29,581 nt of DNA from Acanthamoeba sp. SK_2022b (Eukaryota; Discosea; Longamoebia; Acanthamoebidae). The translations under genes and the position numbers were made by a program. Shown here piece by piece: positions 11,315-25,200 of the stretch; the stretch's first letter is position 1, and the number at the start of each line of letters is the position of its first letter. The stretch covers positions 1 through 29,581 of the forward strand of contig JANDJZ010000614.1 of NCBI GenBank assembly GCA_027943245.1, read 5' to 3'. Below the pieces are notes generated by a model. The model worked only from the letters and a program-made list of their open reading frames with translations. It ran no database searches and had not been told where the DNA came from.

Positions 11315-14300
11315 CACATAGAGGGGGGGGGCAACGTAGGTGTATGGGGCGGAGAGCGTGGGCGCGCGCATCGAGGAGTCGCGGGTGGTGCACCTGCTGG
11401 CCACCCAGAACGACACGGCGGGCGCAGGCGAGGCGCTGTCGGGCCTGCAGCTGCACGAGGCCGCGGCCATCGTCACCGCCCTCCTCGACAAGCCCATCTC
11501 GGCCGACCCCGCCCGCAACCACCCGCTCAAGCTCTTCCTCGTCCAGGTGCCAAACCCCCCCCCACCTCACTCCCCCCAATCGCGATCGCGTCCAATGCCT
11601 GACCTGTGCGCGCGCGCGTGTGTGTGTGCGTGTGCAGTACGGTCTGTCGCATCTGCGAAGCGCGTTGAGCCCGGCGCAGGTGGAGCTCTTCTCCAAGCGC
11701 GAGCTGGGCCTGCGCGCGCTCCTCGAGCTCGGGGCCGACCAGCAGAAGCTCTTTGAGAAACTGGTCGACCATCCCGGTATGATCGCCCTCCGCACATCAT
11801 GATCGCATTAAGGGTCGATGCTGACGTGTGTTGCGTGTGCGTGCGTGTGCGTGTGCGTGTGTGGGTTTCAGCGTTGATCGTGGAGAGCCTGATCATGTCC
11901 GAGCAGACGTCCAACGCGCGCCTGCTGCTTCTGCGCCTTCCCGAACTCGTCGACGACACGCTCCTGATCAACTACGCCCAAAAGGCCCTCCTCTTCCCCA
12001 TCTCCGACGGCTCGCGCGCGCGCCCCGCCGCCCAAGTACGTGTGCCATGTGTGGCATGTGTGCGCGCGCGCGTGTGTGTCATGTGTGCGTGTGTCGTGTG
12101 TGTCAGTTGTGTGTCGTGTCGTGTCGTTAACCGTACTGGCGCGCGCAGACGTGGGTGCTGACAGGCGATGAGACCGTCGACGCCAAGCTGCGCGCCCAGC
12201 ACGCCTACGGCTCGGCCCCGTCGATGCACCTGGGCAAGGCGCTGCTCGACCTCGTCGCCCAGCCCAAGAAGGCCGGCGAGGCCTGCCTCGTGGTGTGCGA
12301 TCGCCTCTCGGGCGGCCTCCCGGACCGCCCCTCCGACGAGAAGCTGCACACCATCAACCTCATCCAACAGCTGCTCCTCTACGCCAAGCTTCAGGTTCGG
12401 CGCCCCCCCCCCCTTCCATTGCCATCGCGAGCTCTGGCTCACCTCGTGTGTGCGTGCGTGTGCGTAGTTCATCAGATCGACGGACGCCTCGGGAGGCGTC
12501 TCGCTCTGCGACACCATCCTGTCCCATGTCGAACTGTTGCAGGTCACGCCCAATCGCGCACGCGCACGCGTTCGCGCGCATTTTTTGAATCGCTCACGGG
12601 CGCGTGTCGTGTTGTGTTATATTGTTGTCGACAGACGCTGACGTTGTCCAAGTGTCCGCTGGGCAAGATCTCGTTGATGGACTTCTCCGATCCGCACAAG
12701 GCGCGACAGCAGCGGGACAAGCTCATCGCGCAGGACCGCATGAAGCTGGCCCTCGACGTCGCCACCAAGTGCAGCATCGACGCCGAGCCGGTCTGGGCCG
12801 CACTCGGCATGGCCCTGCTCCGCATGCCGCGCTACAACGACGCCAAGGAGAAGTTCAAATACTGTCTTCGTACGCTTCCTCTCTCACTCTCTCTCTTTCG
12901 TTCTTTCGTCTTCGCTCTTTGGTCGTCGCTATTCGTTCTGTGTCGCGGAACTGACGGGCTGTGATTGGCTCTAATAGCCACGTCCAATGAGAGGGGAGGA
13001 TCGCACACCGGCGGCCTCGACTCTGGCACGCTACTCAAGGTACCTTGGCAGTTTGACAGACTTCTGGATTGGGGGGGGGGAGTCGACCATCGCTCACCGC
13101 ACACACGCGCGCGCGCAGAGCATCATCAGCACGCTCGAGTCCGGCGCGCCCATGGAGTCGAGCGATCTGCGGGCGCTGCACTCGCAGATGACGTCGGCAT
13201 CGTCGTCCTCGTCGTCGTCCATGTCCCACTCGTCCCTCACCTCCTCGGGCAGCTTCTCGAGCAAGCTCAGCACGCCGCCCACCACGCCCACCAAGCCCGC
13301 CTCGCGCGGTTTCTGTACGCTCTTCCCGTGCGCGCGTGTGGTCTGTCAACCTGTCTCACTGTCGACGCGCGGGCCGTGCGCTCATCTGTCGACAGTTGCC
13401 GATCTGTGGGGCAGCGGGAGCGCGACCAAGAGGGACGAGAGCCCCAGCGCCCGGCTCCACGGCAGCGGCAGCGGCAGCAGTCCCGTGCGGCGCGAGCCCT
13501 CGGGCGGGGCCAAGGGCGGCAGCGGCACGCTGGACTCGATGCGGTTCATGCAGTGCGTGTACTACCTGCGCCTCTACGGCAGCCCCCGCCAGCAGGTCAC
13601 CTTCTGGACTCACCACTCGCTCTACGAGGTATGCACATTCCATTCATTTTTTTATTATTTTTTAATTAATTGATTTTTTATTGCGACAAAACTTATTAAT
13701 AAATTTTATATTTTTGTTGTGTCATCAGGACGCGTGTTCGTTCATCATCGCGAACAAGCTGCCGCCGGCCGTGTTTGTCGAGGACGTGTTCCTCGCCGCG
13801 CTGTCGCACGCGCAGCTGCCCCTGCTCCTCCGGTCCATTCGCAAGATCGGTACCACGCCCACGCCCATGCCCACGCCCCCACGCCATGGGCTGACCTCAT
13901 CGAGTGCGCGCAGACAGGGGACTGGGGCAGATGAGCAAGTATCTGCTGGAGGTGTGCAAGCTGCTCAACAGCAAGGGCGCCTTCCGCCTGCTGCTCACGC
14001 TCCAGGAGTTCATGAAGGACTACGTCCGCGCCGCCCTCACCTCGATCAAGGTCTCCCACGCGTCCTCCGATATCGCCGTCAAGCTCAGGTGCGTGCTCTC
14101 CCCCCCTCTCGCTTTCTCTCTTTCCCTTCGCCTTCGCTTTCGTTTTCGTTCTTTCTATTTTTAAATGCATTTAATAATGCACTTTTGAATTATTGAATCA
14201 TTTTTGCATTTATTTAATTATTGTCCACTCAAATCGTGTGGCGTGCAAAGGTATTTGGAGCAGGCCAAGGCGTTCCTGCTGGAGGGGCTCGAGGACATCC

Positions 14301-15083
14301 AGAATCGACGGGGCGACGCCGCAGCCGCGCCACCGCCCCAACTCTCCTCGTCGCCGTCTTCGTCATCGTCGACCGCTGCCGGCTCCGCCGCCGCGACAGC
14401 CTCCACCGCCATGTTGTCCGAGTCAGAGATCTCGCGATACCTGCGCACCCTCAACCTACAGGCACGCCACCACTCGCATGCGCGCGTGCGTGCGATACAC
14501 GCGCTCATCGTCCCCAAAACGAATGTTATTGATGGAGATGGTGATGGTGGTGATGCTGATGGTGGTAATGCTGATGAACGTTGCAGATGGAGGTGACCAA
14601 GTACTTTGCCACGCAAGCCAAGAGCAACTCGGCTCTCCAGAACCTCTCCCTCTTTGGCCAGCAGGCCCAGAAAGTACGAACACCCAATTCAATTTTTATT
14701 TTTATTTTTATTTTTATTTTTATTTTGTTTTCTTGTATTAAGTGTCAATAACCCTTGTTCACCAACGCGGTCGTGTGTGTGCTGCAGTCCGAGGTGGCGG
14801 GCGAGCTGTTGGGGAGCTACAACCACGAGCTGGCGTTCAAGGTGATGCAGGAGTTCCGGCTGCCGATGGCGCCCATCTACGTCGACGCCATCGCCAAGAT
14901 CGCCGGCAAGCGGCAGGTGTCCAAGATCTTCGACCTCCTCAAGAACGTGAAGGGCAGCGTCGACGACAAGGACTGGGACGAGGTCGTGCTGGCCGCCATC
15001 AAGGTCATGGTGCGCGACCACAACGACCCCAAGACCGGCGAGAAGCTCGTCGACAAGCTCGTCTACCTCCAGAGCAAGGCACG

Positions 15084-15117
<34 letters not shown>

Positions 15118-15319
15118 TGCGTGGCTCATGAACTGACAACGCATCGCCCGCCCGCAGGTGGAGGGGTTCGTCATCTGCGGGAAGCTCAAGTCCGCGTACC
15201 TGGCGGCCGTCAAGGCCAACGACGCGTCGCTCATCATCAAGATCCGCGAGGAGGCCAACCGCACCAACGCCCCGGGCGTGGCCGACCTCTGCCAAAAGTT
15301 CCTCGCCGCACACCACTAG
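5051..15319 (+). CDS. ZFYVE26: Spastizin/ZFYVE26-like protein without FYVE domain
   Basis: A 36-exon model (2235 residues, frame consistent at every junction). Exons: 5051-5277, 5383-5458, 5573-5677, 5745-5855, 5932-6156, 6248-6505, 6650-6759, 6843-7031, 7107-7280, 7355-7956, 8027-8155, 8235-8533, 8640-8807, 8896-9037, 9132-9355, 9487-9615, 9699-9848, 9964-10124, 10282-10523, 10670-10923, 11076-11204, 11340-11546, 11638-11776, 11872-12035, 12149-12394, 12468-12542, 12635-12869, 12978-13039, 13119-13314, 13396-13628, 13729-13849, 13914-14088, 14251-14461, 14587-14673, 14788-15078, 15158-15319. Spastizin is a large helical-solenoid partner of spatacsin and AP-5 in late endosome/lysosome traffic. 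Family landmarks are N-L-S-F-G-Q-V-E-L-A-R-A, Y-A-Q-K-A-L-L-F-P, L-Q-E-F-M-K-D-Y-V-R-A-A, L-N-L-Q-M-E-V-T-K-Y-F, S-Y-N-H-E-L-A-F-K-V and C-G-K-L-K-S-A-Y-L. An acidic low-complexity run lies at 7470-7545 and serine-rich linkers at 13195-13300 and 14336-14410. Four introns are GC-AG. Least certain: acceptors at 6649 and 8026. Confidence 0.9.
6528..6589. repeat. (CA)n microsatellite in intron 6506-6649
   Basis: About 30 CA units on the + strand in an intron of the spastizin-like gene, followed by a CT-rich tract before the acceptor. Confidence 0.97.
9057..9111. repeat. (GT)n microsatellite in intron 9038-9131
   Basis: About 27 GT units starting close to the donor of a spastizin-like intron; the same repeat as the CA tracts but in opposite orientation. 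Confidence 0.97.
10200..10253. repeat. (CA)n microsatellite in intron 10125-10281
   Basis: About 26 CA units followed by a degenerate ACACGCACAC tail within a spastizin-like intron. Confidence 0.97.
10952..11015. repeat. (CA)n microsatellite in GC-AG intron 10924-11075
   Basis: About 32 CA units. The intron begins GCACCC with a C11 run and has a G9 run just before the acceptor, so its two ends could pair as C-run with G-run. Confidence 0.97.
11240..11312. repeat. (GT)n microsatellite in intron 11205-11339
   Basis: About 36 GT units, one of the longest pure dinucleotide tracts here, followed by a G8 run and a TAG acceptor. Confidence 0.97.
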
Positions 15320-15470
15320 CAGCGCCAAATAAATGGAAATAAAATAAAATAAAAACAAAAATCGTCTACTTGCATTCCAACGCATTCCAAAGAAGAGCAG
15401 GCAAGACCCGTTCTAGAAGAAGGCGATGGTCGATGTAGTGGCAAAGAAGAAAGACAAGAGGGGGAGGGGA
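15320..15470. terminator. Convergent 3' region between spastizin-like gene and PCCB
   Basis: The two stop codons face each other 151 bases apart. Just after the + strand stop there is an AATAAATGGAAATAAAATAA stretch at about 15328-15348, a plausible poly(A) signal for the spastizin-like gene. The minus-strand side, reading from 15470, is pyrimidine-rich (CCCCTCCCCCTCTTGTC). Confidence 0.6.
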
Positions 15471-17942
<2,472 letters not shown>

Positions 17943-18131
17943 TTTGTGTATCTATACGAATTTAAATGATTAATCGAATGCCACCGCATCTACCAAAAAA
18001 GAAATAACAGTGGCACTGGAGAGGCACCTTACGCTGCAAGATCAACCACTTGGCCTGCTCGGTAAGATGTGCAGAAGTCGCAATCAATTGCAAAAAATCT
18101 GCTTGCAAACGGTAAACTGGCGTTCCGGAGC

Positions 18132-18149
18132 GTGATCGAGCGGGATCAC
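18132..18149. promoter_or_regulatory. Inverted repeat GTGATC-N6-GATCAC
   Basis: A perfect 6-base dyad with a 6-base spacer in the PCCB/PCCA divergent region. Function is unknown. Confidence 0.35.
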
Positions 18150-18230
18150 CGTCGTGATTCCTGGATTTTTCAGGTTATTTGATTTTTCTTTGATTGTCGT
18201 TGGTAGATCGGAGATGTCCGTGGAATCGTG

Positions 18231-18256
18231 CCTGGATAGATCCCGGTTTATCCAGG
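18231..18256. promoter_or_regulatory. Inverted repeat CCTGGATA-N10-TATCCAGG
   Basis: A perfect 8-base dyad with a 10-base spacer, about 75 bases upstream of the PCCA start codon. It may be a protein-binding site or a hairpin in the 5' untranslated region. Confidence 0.4.
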
Positions 18257-18330
18257 GCGAAGAAGCCGGTGTTATTTTACGGGTGCACACTGCTCGATCT
18301 GCATTACTAGTAAATCATCAGAGGTCAAGA

Positions 18331-19386
18331 ATGTTGAGACGTGCCGCTCGCTGCAGCACCGCCTCTTCCCATGTGGTAGTTTTTTCTCTCAAGTAGCTTG
18401 GCAATTTATTATTGGGATTACCGATTTAATTAAATCCTTTCACTGTCACAGGAAGTGCTTCCGAGGATGGGCGTGCGTGCTTTCCATCGCTCCCTCGCCC
18501 CCCGCCAGTCGGAGAAGGTTCGTTGCACGAAATTCTTGAACCACTTGCCCAAATTGTTTAAACAATTATTTTAAATAATTAAATGCTCTCCCCCCCACCG
18601 CTACATATGCGCACGCCCTGTGCTGTTGGTTCGTGTATGCAGCTGTTCGACAAGGTGCTGGTGGCCAACCGTGGCGAGATCGCTTGCCGCGTGATGCGCA
18701 CCTGCAAGCGTCTCGGTATCAAGACCGTGGCCGTCTACTCCGAGCCCGACGCCCAGGCCACCCACGTCCGCATGGCCGACGAGGCCGTCTGCGTCGTACG
18801 TTCGCCCTCGCCCTCGCCTTCGCCTCTCCACCCACCCTCGGCCGCGCACGCTGACGCGACTTGCCTGCGCCGCGCTGCGCAACGATCGTGCACCCCCCAC
18901 CCCCCACCACAAAGGGTCCTGCCGCCTCGGCCCAGAGCTACCTGCGCGTCGACCGCATTGTCGAGGCCGTCAAGTCCACCGGCGCTCAGGCCGTCCACCC
19001 TGGTAACCACCCACCGCCCACCACCGATCGTCGTGTGCGCGTGTGCTGAAGGTCGATCGTGTTCTGGACGCAGGCTACGGTTTCCTGTCGGAGAACGAGG
19101 TGTTCGCCAAGGCGCTCGAGGAGAACGGCGTGCAGTTCGTGGGTCCGCCCTCGGCCGCCATCCGTGCCATGGGCGACAAGATCGAGTCCAAGAAGCTCGC
19201 CAAGGCCGCCCGCGTCAACACCATCCCCGGGTGAGTGTGAAACCCTCTCTGCCTCCCCTCCTCCCCTTCTCCTCGTCGTCACGCACGCACGCGTCGTCCT
19301 CACGTCATGTCCACGCGACACACACAACATCAGTTTCCTGGGCGAGGTCAACAGCGACGAGGAGGTCCTCAAGATTGGTACCAGCC

Positions 19387-19467
<81 letters not shown>

Positions 19468-19759
19468 GACGTTTCCCTTTAAACCTGTGTCGTGTCATGC
19501 GCACAGCCGGCGAGATCGGCTACCCGGTGATGATCAAGGCCAGCGCCGGCGGCGGCGGTAAGGGCATGCGTATCGCCTGGTAGGTTCTCTCGAGAGCCCC
19601 CCCCCTGCCCTCCCTCTCGTCCTCGCCCAGTGCTCGGCCCTCCCTTTGCCCTGACCTGTCGTGCGGCGCCGTTTGTGCAGGAACGACGAGGAGGCCCTGA
19701 GCGGCTTCCGCCTCTCCAAGGCCGAGGCCAAGTCCGCCTTTGGTGACGACAGGTTCGTG

Positions 19760-19827
<68 letters not shown>

Positions 19828-20565
19828 CGCTAAGCTTCTGTGTTGGCCTCAGGATGCTGATCGAGAAGTACATCGACAACCCGCGCCACATCGAGATCCA
19901 GATTCTTGCCGACACCCACGGCAACGTCGTACGTCTCCACACACGCACACGCCCCCCCCCTCCCCTCACCGACACGCACACGACCACCAACGAGAGGAGG
20001 CTGACCTTGGCCCGCTTTGAAATGCGCAGCTCTACCTGAACGAGCGCGAGTGCAGCATTCAGCGACGCAACCAAAAGGTCATCGAGGAGGCGCCCTCGCC
20101 GCTGCTCGACCCCGCCACCCGCCGGGCCATGGGCGAGCAGGCCGTGGCCCTCTCGCGCGCCGTCGGCTACGCGTCGGCCGGCACCGTCGAGTTCCTCTCC
20201 GACCAGAACAAGAACTTTTACTTCCTCGAAATGAACACGCGCCTCCAGGTATGCACGGCATGCACGGCATGTGTGGCACGCGTGTTGTGGAATGTGACGC
20301 GTGTCGCGTGTCTCGTGTGCGCAGGTCGAGCACCCGATCACGGAGAAGATCACGGGCGTGGACATCGTGGAGGAGATGCTGCGGGTGGCGGCGGGCCACA
20401 AGCTGCGACTCAAGCAGGAGGAGGTGCCCCTCAACGGATGGGCCATGGAGTGCCGCGTCTACGCCGAGGACCCCTACCGCAACTTCCTCCCCTCCATCGG
20501 TCGCCTCCGCACCTACAAGGAGCCCCACGCCGCCGACGGCGCCATCCGGTACCACACACGCATGC

Positions 20566-20630
<65 letters not shown>

Positions 20631-22042
20631 TCTCACCGATGAGTGGGGGGACAGAGTGGACGCCGGTGTGTACGAGGGCGGAGAGGTGTCGGTGTTCTAC
20701 GATCCGCTCATCTCGAAGCTCGTCACGTGGGGCCCCACCCGCAGCGAGTGCATCAAGACCATGTCCCACGCCCTCGACACCTACCAGATCGAGGCACGCC
20801 CCTCCCCCCCACCGCCCACGTCGCGCCATGGACACGCGCTACACGCATGACGGGCAGCTAACGAGATCGGGGGGGGGGTTGGCGCGTGGCAACAGGGGGT
20901 GAACCACAACGTGCCGTTCCTGCGATCGGTGATGGAGAACGAGCGGTTCATTTCGGGCAAGCTGTCGACCAACTTCATCCCCGAGGAGTACCCCGACGGG
21001 TTCAAGGGCCACCCGGTCACGGCCTCCGACATCGACGAGCTCATCGCGTCGGCCGCCGCCATCCATCTCTCCCGCGCCCGCCGCGACACCACCATCTCCC
21101 AGCAGATCCACGCCCGCCCCTTCAGCTCTTCGTACGTGCGACGACGTTTTACATTTTTTTGGTTTGGTTAAATGTTATTATATTTAATTATTTAATTATT
21201 TTAAATATATTCTATTTTTCTTGGAACTGACATGTGTGCGTGCAGGGACGTGGAGTTGGTGGTGACGGTGGAGGGCAAGGACTACCCGATCACGCTCGTG
21301 CAGGAGCCCGCCGCGCGCCCCGCCCCCGGCGCCTCGACGCACCCGGCCATCCCGAGCCTGGAGGAGACCGACGAGTGCGAGGTGGTCATCAAGCAGGACG
21401 CGCAGGAGCGCCGGGTCAAGATCAACTACAAGTGGCAGCTCGACTCCCCCGTCTTTTCCGCCATCGTCGAGTACGCCCTCCGCGCACGCGCATTCCAATC
21501 ATAGCTTGCTGACGTCATCCGCGTGTAAATGTGTGTGGCGTGTAGTGGTAAGGACGTGACGATGCAGTTGGCGCAGGCGCTCCCCGTGGGCTACAAGCTG
21601 ATCCACCTCGGCACCAAGTTCGACGTGCTCGTGCGCACGCCGCGCCAGGCCGAGCTGGCGGTGCTCATGCCCAAGCCCGTCGTGCAGGATTTCTCGTCGA
21701 CCGTGCGCTCGCCCATGCCGGGCCTCGTCATCTCCCTGAGGGTCAAGAAGGGCGACAAGGTCACCGTCGGCCAGGTGCGCTGCCTTCCCCCGTTGTCTGT
21801 CCCCTCTCCTTGCCGGGCAGCTTTAAAGGTGTTGCTGACGTGGCACGACTCCACGCGTGGTCTTGGCGAACGAGCAGGAGGTGGCGGTGGTGGAGGCGAT
21901 GAAGATGCAGAACGTGTTGCGCGCGGAGCGCGACGGCGAGATCGAGGACGTGATGGTGACCCCGGGCGCCAACGTGGGCGTCGACGAAATCCTCGTCACC
22001 TTCAAGAAGGCCGATGCCGCCAAGGAGGAGCAGAAGCAGTGA
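18331..22042 (+). CDS. PCCA: Propionyl-CoA carboxylase alpha chain, mitochondrial (biotin carboxylase/biotin carrier)
   Basis: Exons 18331-18375 (or -18372), 18452-18517, 18643-18795, 18915-19002, 19074-19230, 19334-19377, 19507-19579, 19681-19752, 19853-19928, 20030-20248, 20325-20548, 20655-20793, 20896-21131, 21246-21470, 21546-21774, 21878-22042, giving 736 residues (human about 728). The N-terminal 37 residues are rich in R, S and A without acids at first (M-L-R-R-A-A-R, then F-H-R-S-L-A-P-R), a mitochondrial transit peptide. The biotin carboxylase domain starts at [14 protein letters not shown] and holds the ATP-grasp loop G-G-G-G-K-G-M-R (199-206) and [11 protein letters not shown](I/V)-T-E (325 on). 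The C-terminal biotin carrier has E-A-M-K-M-Q with the biotinylated Lys691. Intron 20794-20895 is GC-AG. All family motifs seen are intact. Confidence 0.97.
19388..19466. repeat. (CT)n then (GT)n compound microsatellite in PCCA intron 19378-19506
   Basis: About 11 CT units run directly into about 28 GT units. Confidence 0.96.
19760..19826. repeat. (GT)n microsatellite in PCCA intron 19753-19852
   Basis: About 33 GT units starting a few bases after the donor. Confidence 0.97.
20567..20628. repeat. (CA)n microsatellite in PCCA intron 20549-20654
   Basis: About 31 CA units between donor and a short G-rich acceptor region. Confidence 0.97.
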
Positions 22043-22295
22043 GCGCACCGGGATTCCTGGAATCTGATAGACAGGGCCTCAACCACAACCTCTCCCTCTC
22101 AACATGTTACACACCCACAAGCACATAAAATTCACCATTTCATTTTACGCGTGCGCGTGCCACAACCAACAAAAGGAAATGTCGACAGCAAATATTGGCA
22201 GAATATATTTGACCTCCCAATCACGGCAAACTGTCAACCAGAAGCTCAGAAGGATAACTGTAGCGTGTAGCCAACATCTTGGAGTGGTTGGACGC
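22043..22295 (+). other. Intergenic: PCCA 3' region and leader of the GPI-transferase-like gene
   Basis: The frame of the downstream gene stays open back to an AUG at 22179 (and further), but codon use here is not GC3-biased and no domain is seen. I see no further gene. An ACATAAAATTCACC segment near 22124-22137 could carry the PCCA poly(A) signal. Confidence 0.5.
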
Positions 22296-25200
22296 ATGGA
22301 TGGTGGCAGCTGCAACTACACTCTACAGTTATCCAATGCCAAAATCAACCGCCAACACGCGCCTGCCGGAAAGGTGAGCCGGTTGTCCGCTGTGGCGGTG
22401 TGGGACCGCTTCACATCAACATCGCGGTGGCGGCGGGCCGCTGCATATGGCCTTGTACTGCTCTGTCTGGTGCTGTCGTCCCTTCACGCCTACTCCTTCT
22501 TCCTTTACAGGTGCCGTTTTCGCCTCTGTTTGCGGGCTCATGTTCTAATTTGGGTATGGCCACGCTACCTTATATTCACTCGCAACAAAACTTGTTGGGG
22601 CACATCAGGGAGCAGTTGCCTAGCGGGCGTTACAACACGCTGTGCAGTCGAGAGCCCCAGCACCAGCTCTGCCGCGTGCGTGCCCAGGCCAGTCCTAGTG
22701 CAGCTTGTGTCTGTCCGCTCTGCTGATGGGTGGTGCGGACAGATGGGCGATGGAGTGCCTCAGTTCTCCAGATTTGTGATGCTGGTCACCGACGGATGGC
22801 CCGTCAAGTACGCCCAGCCGGTGATTGACCACTTCAAGGTTAGTCTCACATTTTCTAACACAACCATCATTTTTTATTTGTTGCATTTTTGAGCTTCATA
22901 TCTTGTTGAGCGAAGGTGGTTGACTTGTCTGTGGCGTGGCAGTCGCACGCCGTAGTGTACGAGATCGATGTTCCGGGAGCCAAGTTCTCCCACGCCATCT
23001 ACAGGTGTGAAAAAAGTCAAGCTGGTTGGGAGGCAGTGATGGCTAACCAGTTATGATGCTGCGCGCTCGGTCTCCACAACCAGTTCGTTCATGAATGGCC
23101 AGCCGCCCACCAACTACAAGGGACTCCCGCTCCTCGGTGACCACCTACTACGCGCCCTCAAGCGGTCGCGCGAGGTGCTCTTCGCCTTGCCCTCATCATC
23201 AGCACGTTGGCTCATATCTTGTGGGTGGTAGGCCTACTACCGCCTGCGCTACGTGGGCCCCGAGTGGTCCTTGCTTGCGCTGTTCGGGGACTCGCGGGAC
23301 GACTACTTTGACGCGGTGAGCAGCTGTACCATGCCCCAGCAGCGGCACCGACACGCATCTGATAGGCTTTGGGGTGGGCGTGGTGCAGGCCGAGGTGGTT
23401 GCGGAGCCGTTGGATGCGGGGCACAGCCACGCGTACCCGTTCTTCTTCGAGAAGCCCCACGATCGCGCGCGGTTGGATGCCCTGCTCATCGAGATGGCGG
23501 CCACCGGCCAGAGTCTGATCGCCCACAGCGGCGTGTTTGACCACCGGCAGCACGGCGGCACGTGTCACGCACAGTTAACAGATTTCCCGCCGATCCACAG
23601 CTGCCATTAACTTGAGAGCGTACGTGTGTTTGTGTGTGGCCACAACACAGAGAGGCGCTCGGCCACCGCAGCCGAAACTCAGTTTCCGCACACAGAGCGG
23701 CTGTCACGATCCATCAATACCGACATCATGAGCCTCAAGACATGGATCGACAGCCACCCCGTACCACGCGCCCTTCCTCGCTTACTGACTCTTGTTGACC
23801 TCACGCTCTGGGCGACGCTGTAGGACTACGCCCTGATTCTGTTGTCCGATCATGGGGTGGACGACTACGGGGTGACCGGGTATCGCATGCACGGCGAGAC
23901 TGTGGACGGCAACGAGCCCTTCCTCCTAGTATACAACCCTCGCATCAGGTAAGGACTCCACTCACCACCAGCACGCGATGCTTCCGGCCTGACACGGGTT
24001 GCGTTGATCCAGCCCGTCCAGCGGTGCCCATACGCGGATCGATGTCGTCGACGTGTGCCCCACGCTCGCCCTCCACCTGCGCGGTGTCGACATTCCTGCC
24101 GACTCCATCGGCGTGGCCCGCACGTCGTTTGGTATGCGTGCCTCGCATACCATTCGCCTAAACGCGCAAGCTGCTGACGTGGGCACGGTTGCAGGCCAGG
24201 GACAGGAAAAGGCCGAGACGCAGGCGCTGAGACAGAGCCTGGCCCAACTGGCCAAGGTGGCCAAGGAGAGGGGCGCCGCGGTTGACTCCGTGGCCCTCCA
24301 GTCGCTGCTCTCCCCGAAGCGAGGGAACGCACGGGAGGCGGACGGCGAGGAGGCCCGGCAACAGCGGCTCGTCGCCTACCGCGACCAGCTGCTCGCCCTC
24401 GCCACCGGCCTGAAGGAGTCCATGTACACTGGCGCCGTGCACGTGCCCTACGGAGCCATCGCGCTCTTCCTGGTGGTCGACTCGGCGCTGTTGCTGGCCT
24501 GCCTGCTCCAGTACAACGAGGGGCTCGAGTGGGCCGTGCTCGCCGGTCGATACGGCCGCTTCCTGCGGCAGCTCGTGGGCGCCTTCGCGCTCTACGCGCC
24601 GGCCTCCTTGCAGCTTCTGTTCTGCTGGTGGGGCTGGAAGCCCGTGCACGACGCCGGCCACGTCTTCGTGTTCGCCGGCTTCCTGTGCTCGATCGCCATC
24701 TCGCGCTACGCGGCCAAGCTGCGCCGCGCCGAGCGCCGCGCCGGGGCCACGATGATGCGCGTGGGCGTGGAGCGGCTGCTGTTTCGCAACGACTCGATCA
24801 ACATGTGCCTGCTCGTGCTCAACTACTGCTTGCACGACGTGTTTCGCGGGGCCGAAGACCTCCCATTCCTGCGCGAGCTGAGCATGGCCCTGATGCTGCT
24901 CCTGGCCCACCGCCATCTCCACTACTCGCCCGCCATGGGCGGGGTGGCCACCCTCCCGACGCCTCACCGACTACTATCGCAGTGGCCGCGCCAGTTGGTG
25001 GCTGAGCTGAGGCGACGGCTGGCCGCAAGGCCCGTGGAGAACGGACTGGTGTTGGCGGCCCTGGCGTCGGGCTACGCCTACGACCTCACCCGCGACCGCG
25101 AGGAGCTCCACTGCGCGATGCAGTTCCACGCGTTCGCCCTGGTTGCCCTGGTCTGCTCCGCCGTCGCGCTGCCGGCCTACCTCGTGCTGGCCACCCGGCG

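Larger units (their letters stand above)
17943..18330. promoter_or_regulatory. Bidirectional promoter region between PCCB and PCCA
   Basis: The 388 bases between the two divergent AUG codons hold no supported gene. The region is AT-richer than the exons. Two short inverted repeats stand out: GTGATC/GATCAC at 18132-18137 and 18144-18149, and CCTGGATA/TATCCAGG at 18231-18238 and 18249-18256. They could be sites for dimeric regulators; this is inference. No TATA box or CCAAT element is obvious. Confidence 0.6.

Noticed and set aside
18084..18290. Minus-strand 68-codon open frame in the PCCB/PCCA intergenic region
   Set aside because: No recognisable motif, AT-rich codons unlike all real exons here, and position in the promoter region.
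23199..23561. Minus-strand frames opposite the GPI-transferase-like exons
   Set aside because: Antisense of exons with clear phosphatase-superfamily motifs on the + strand.
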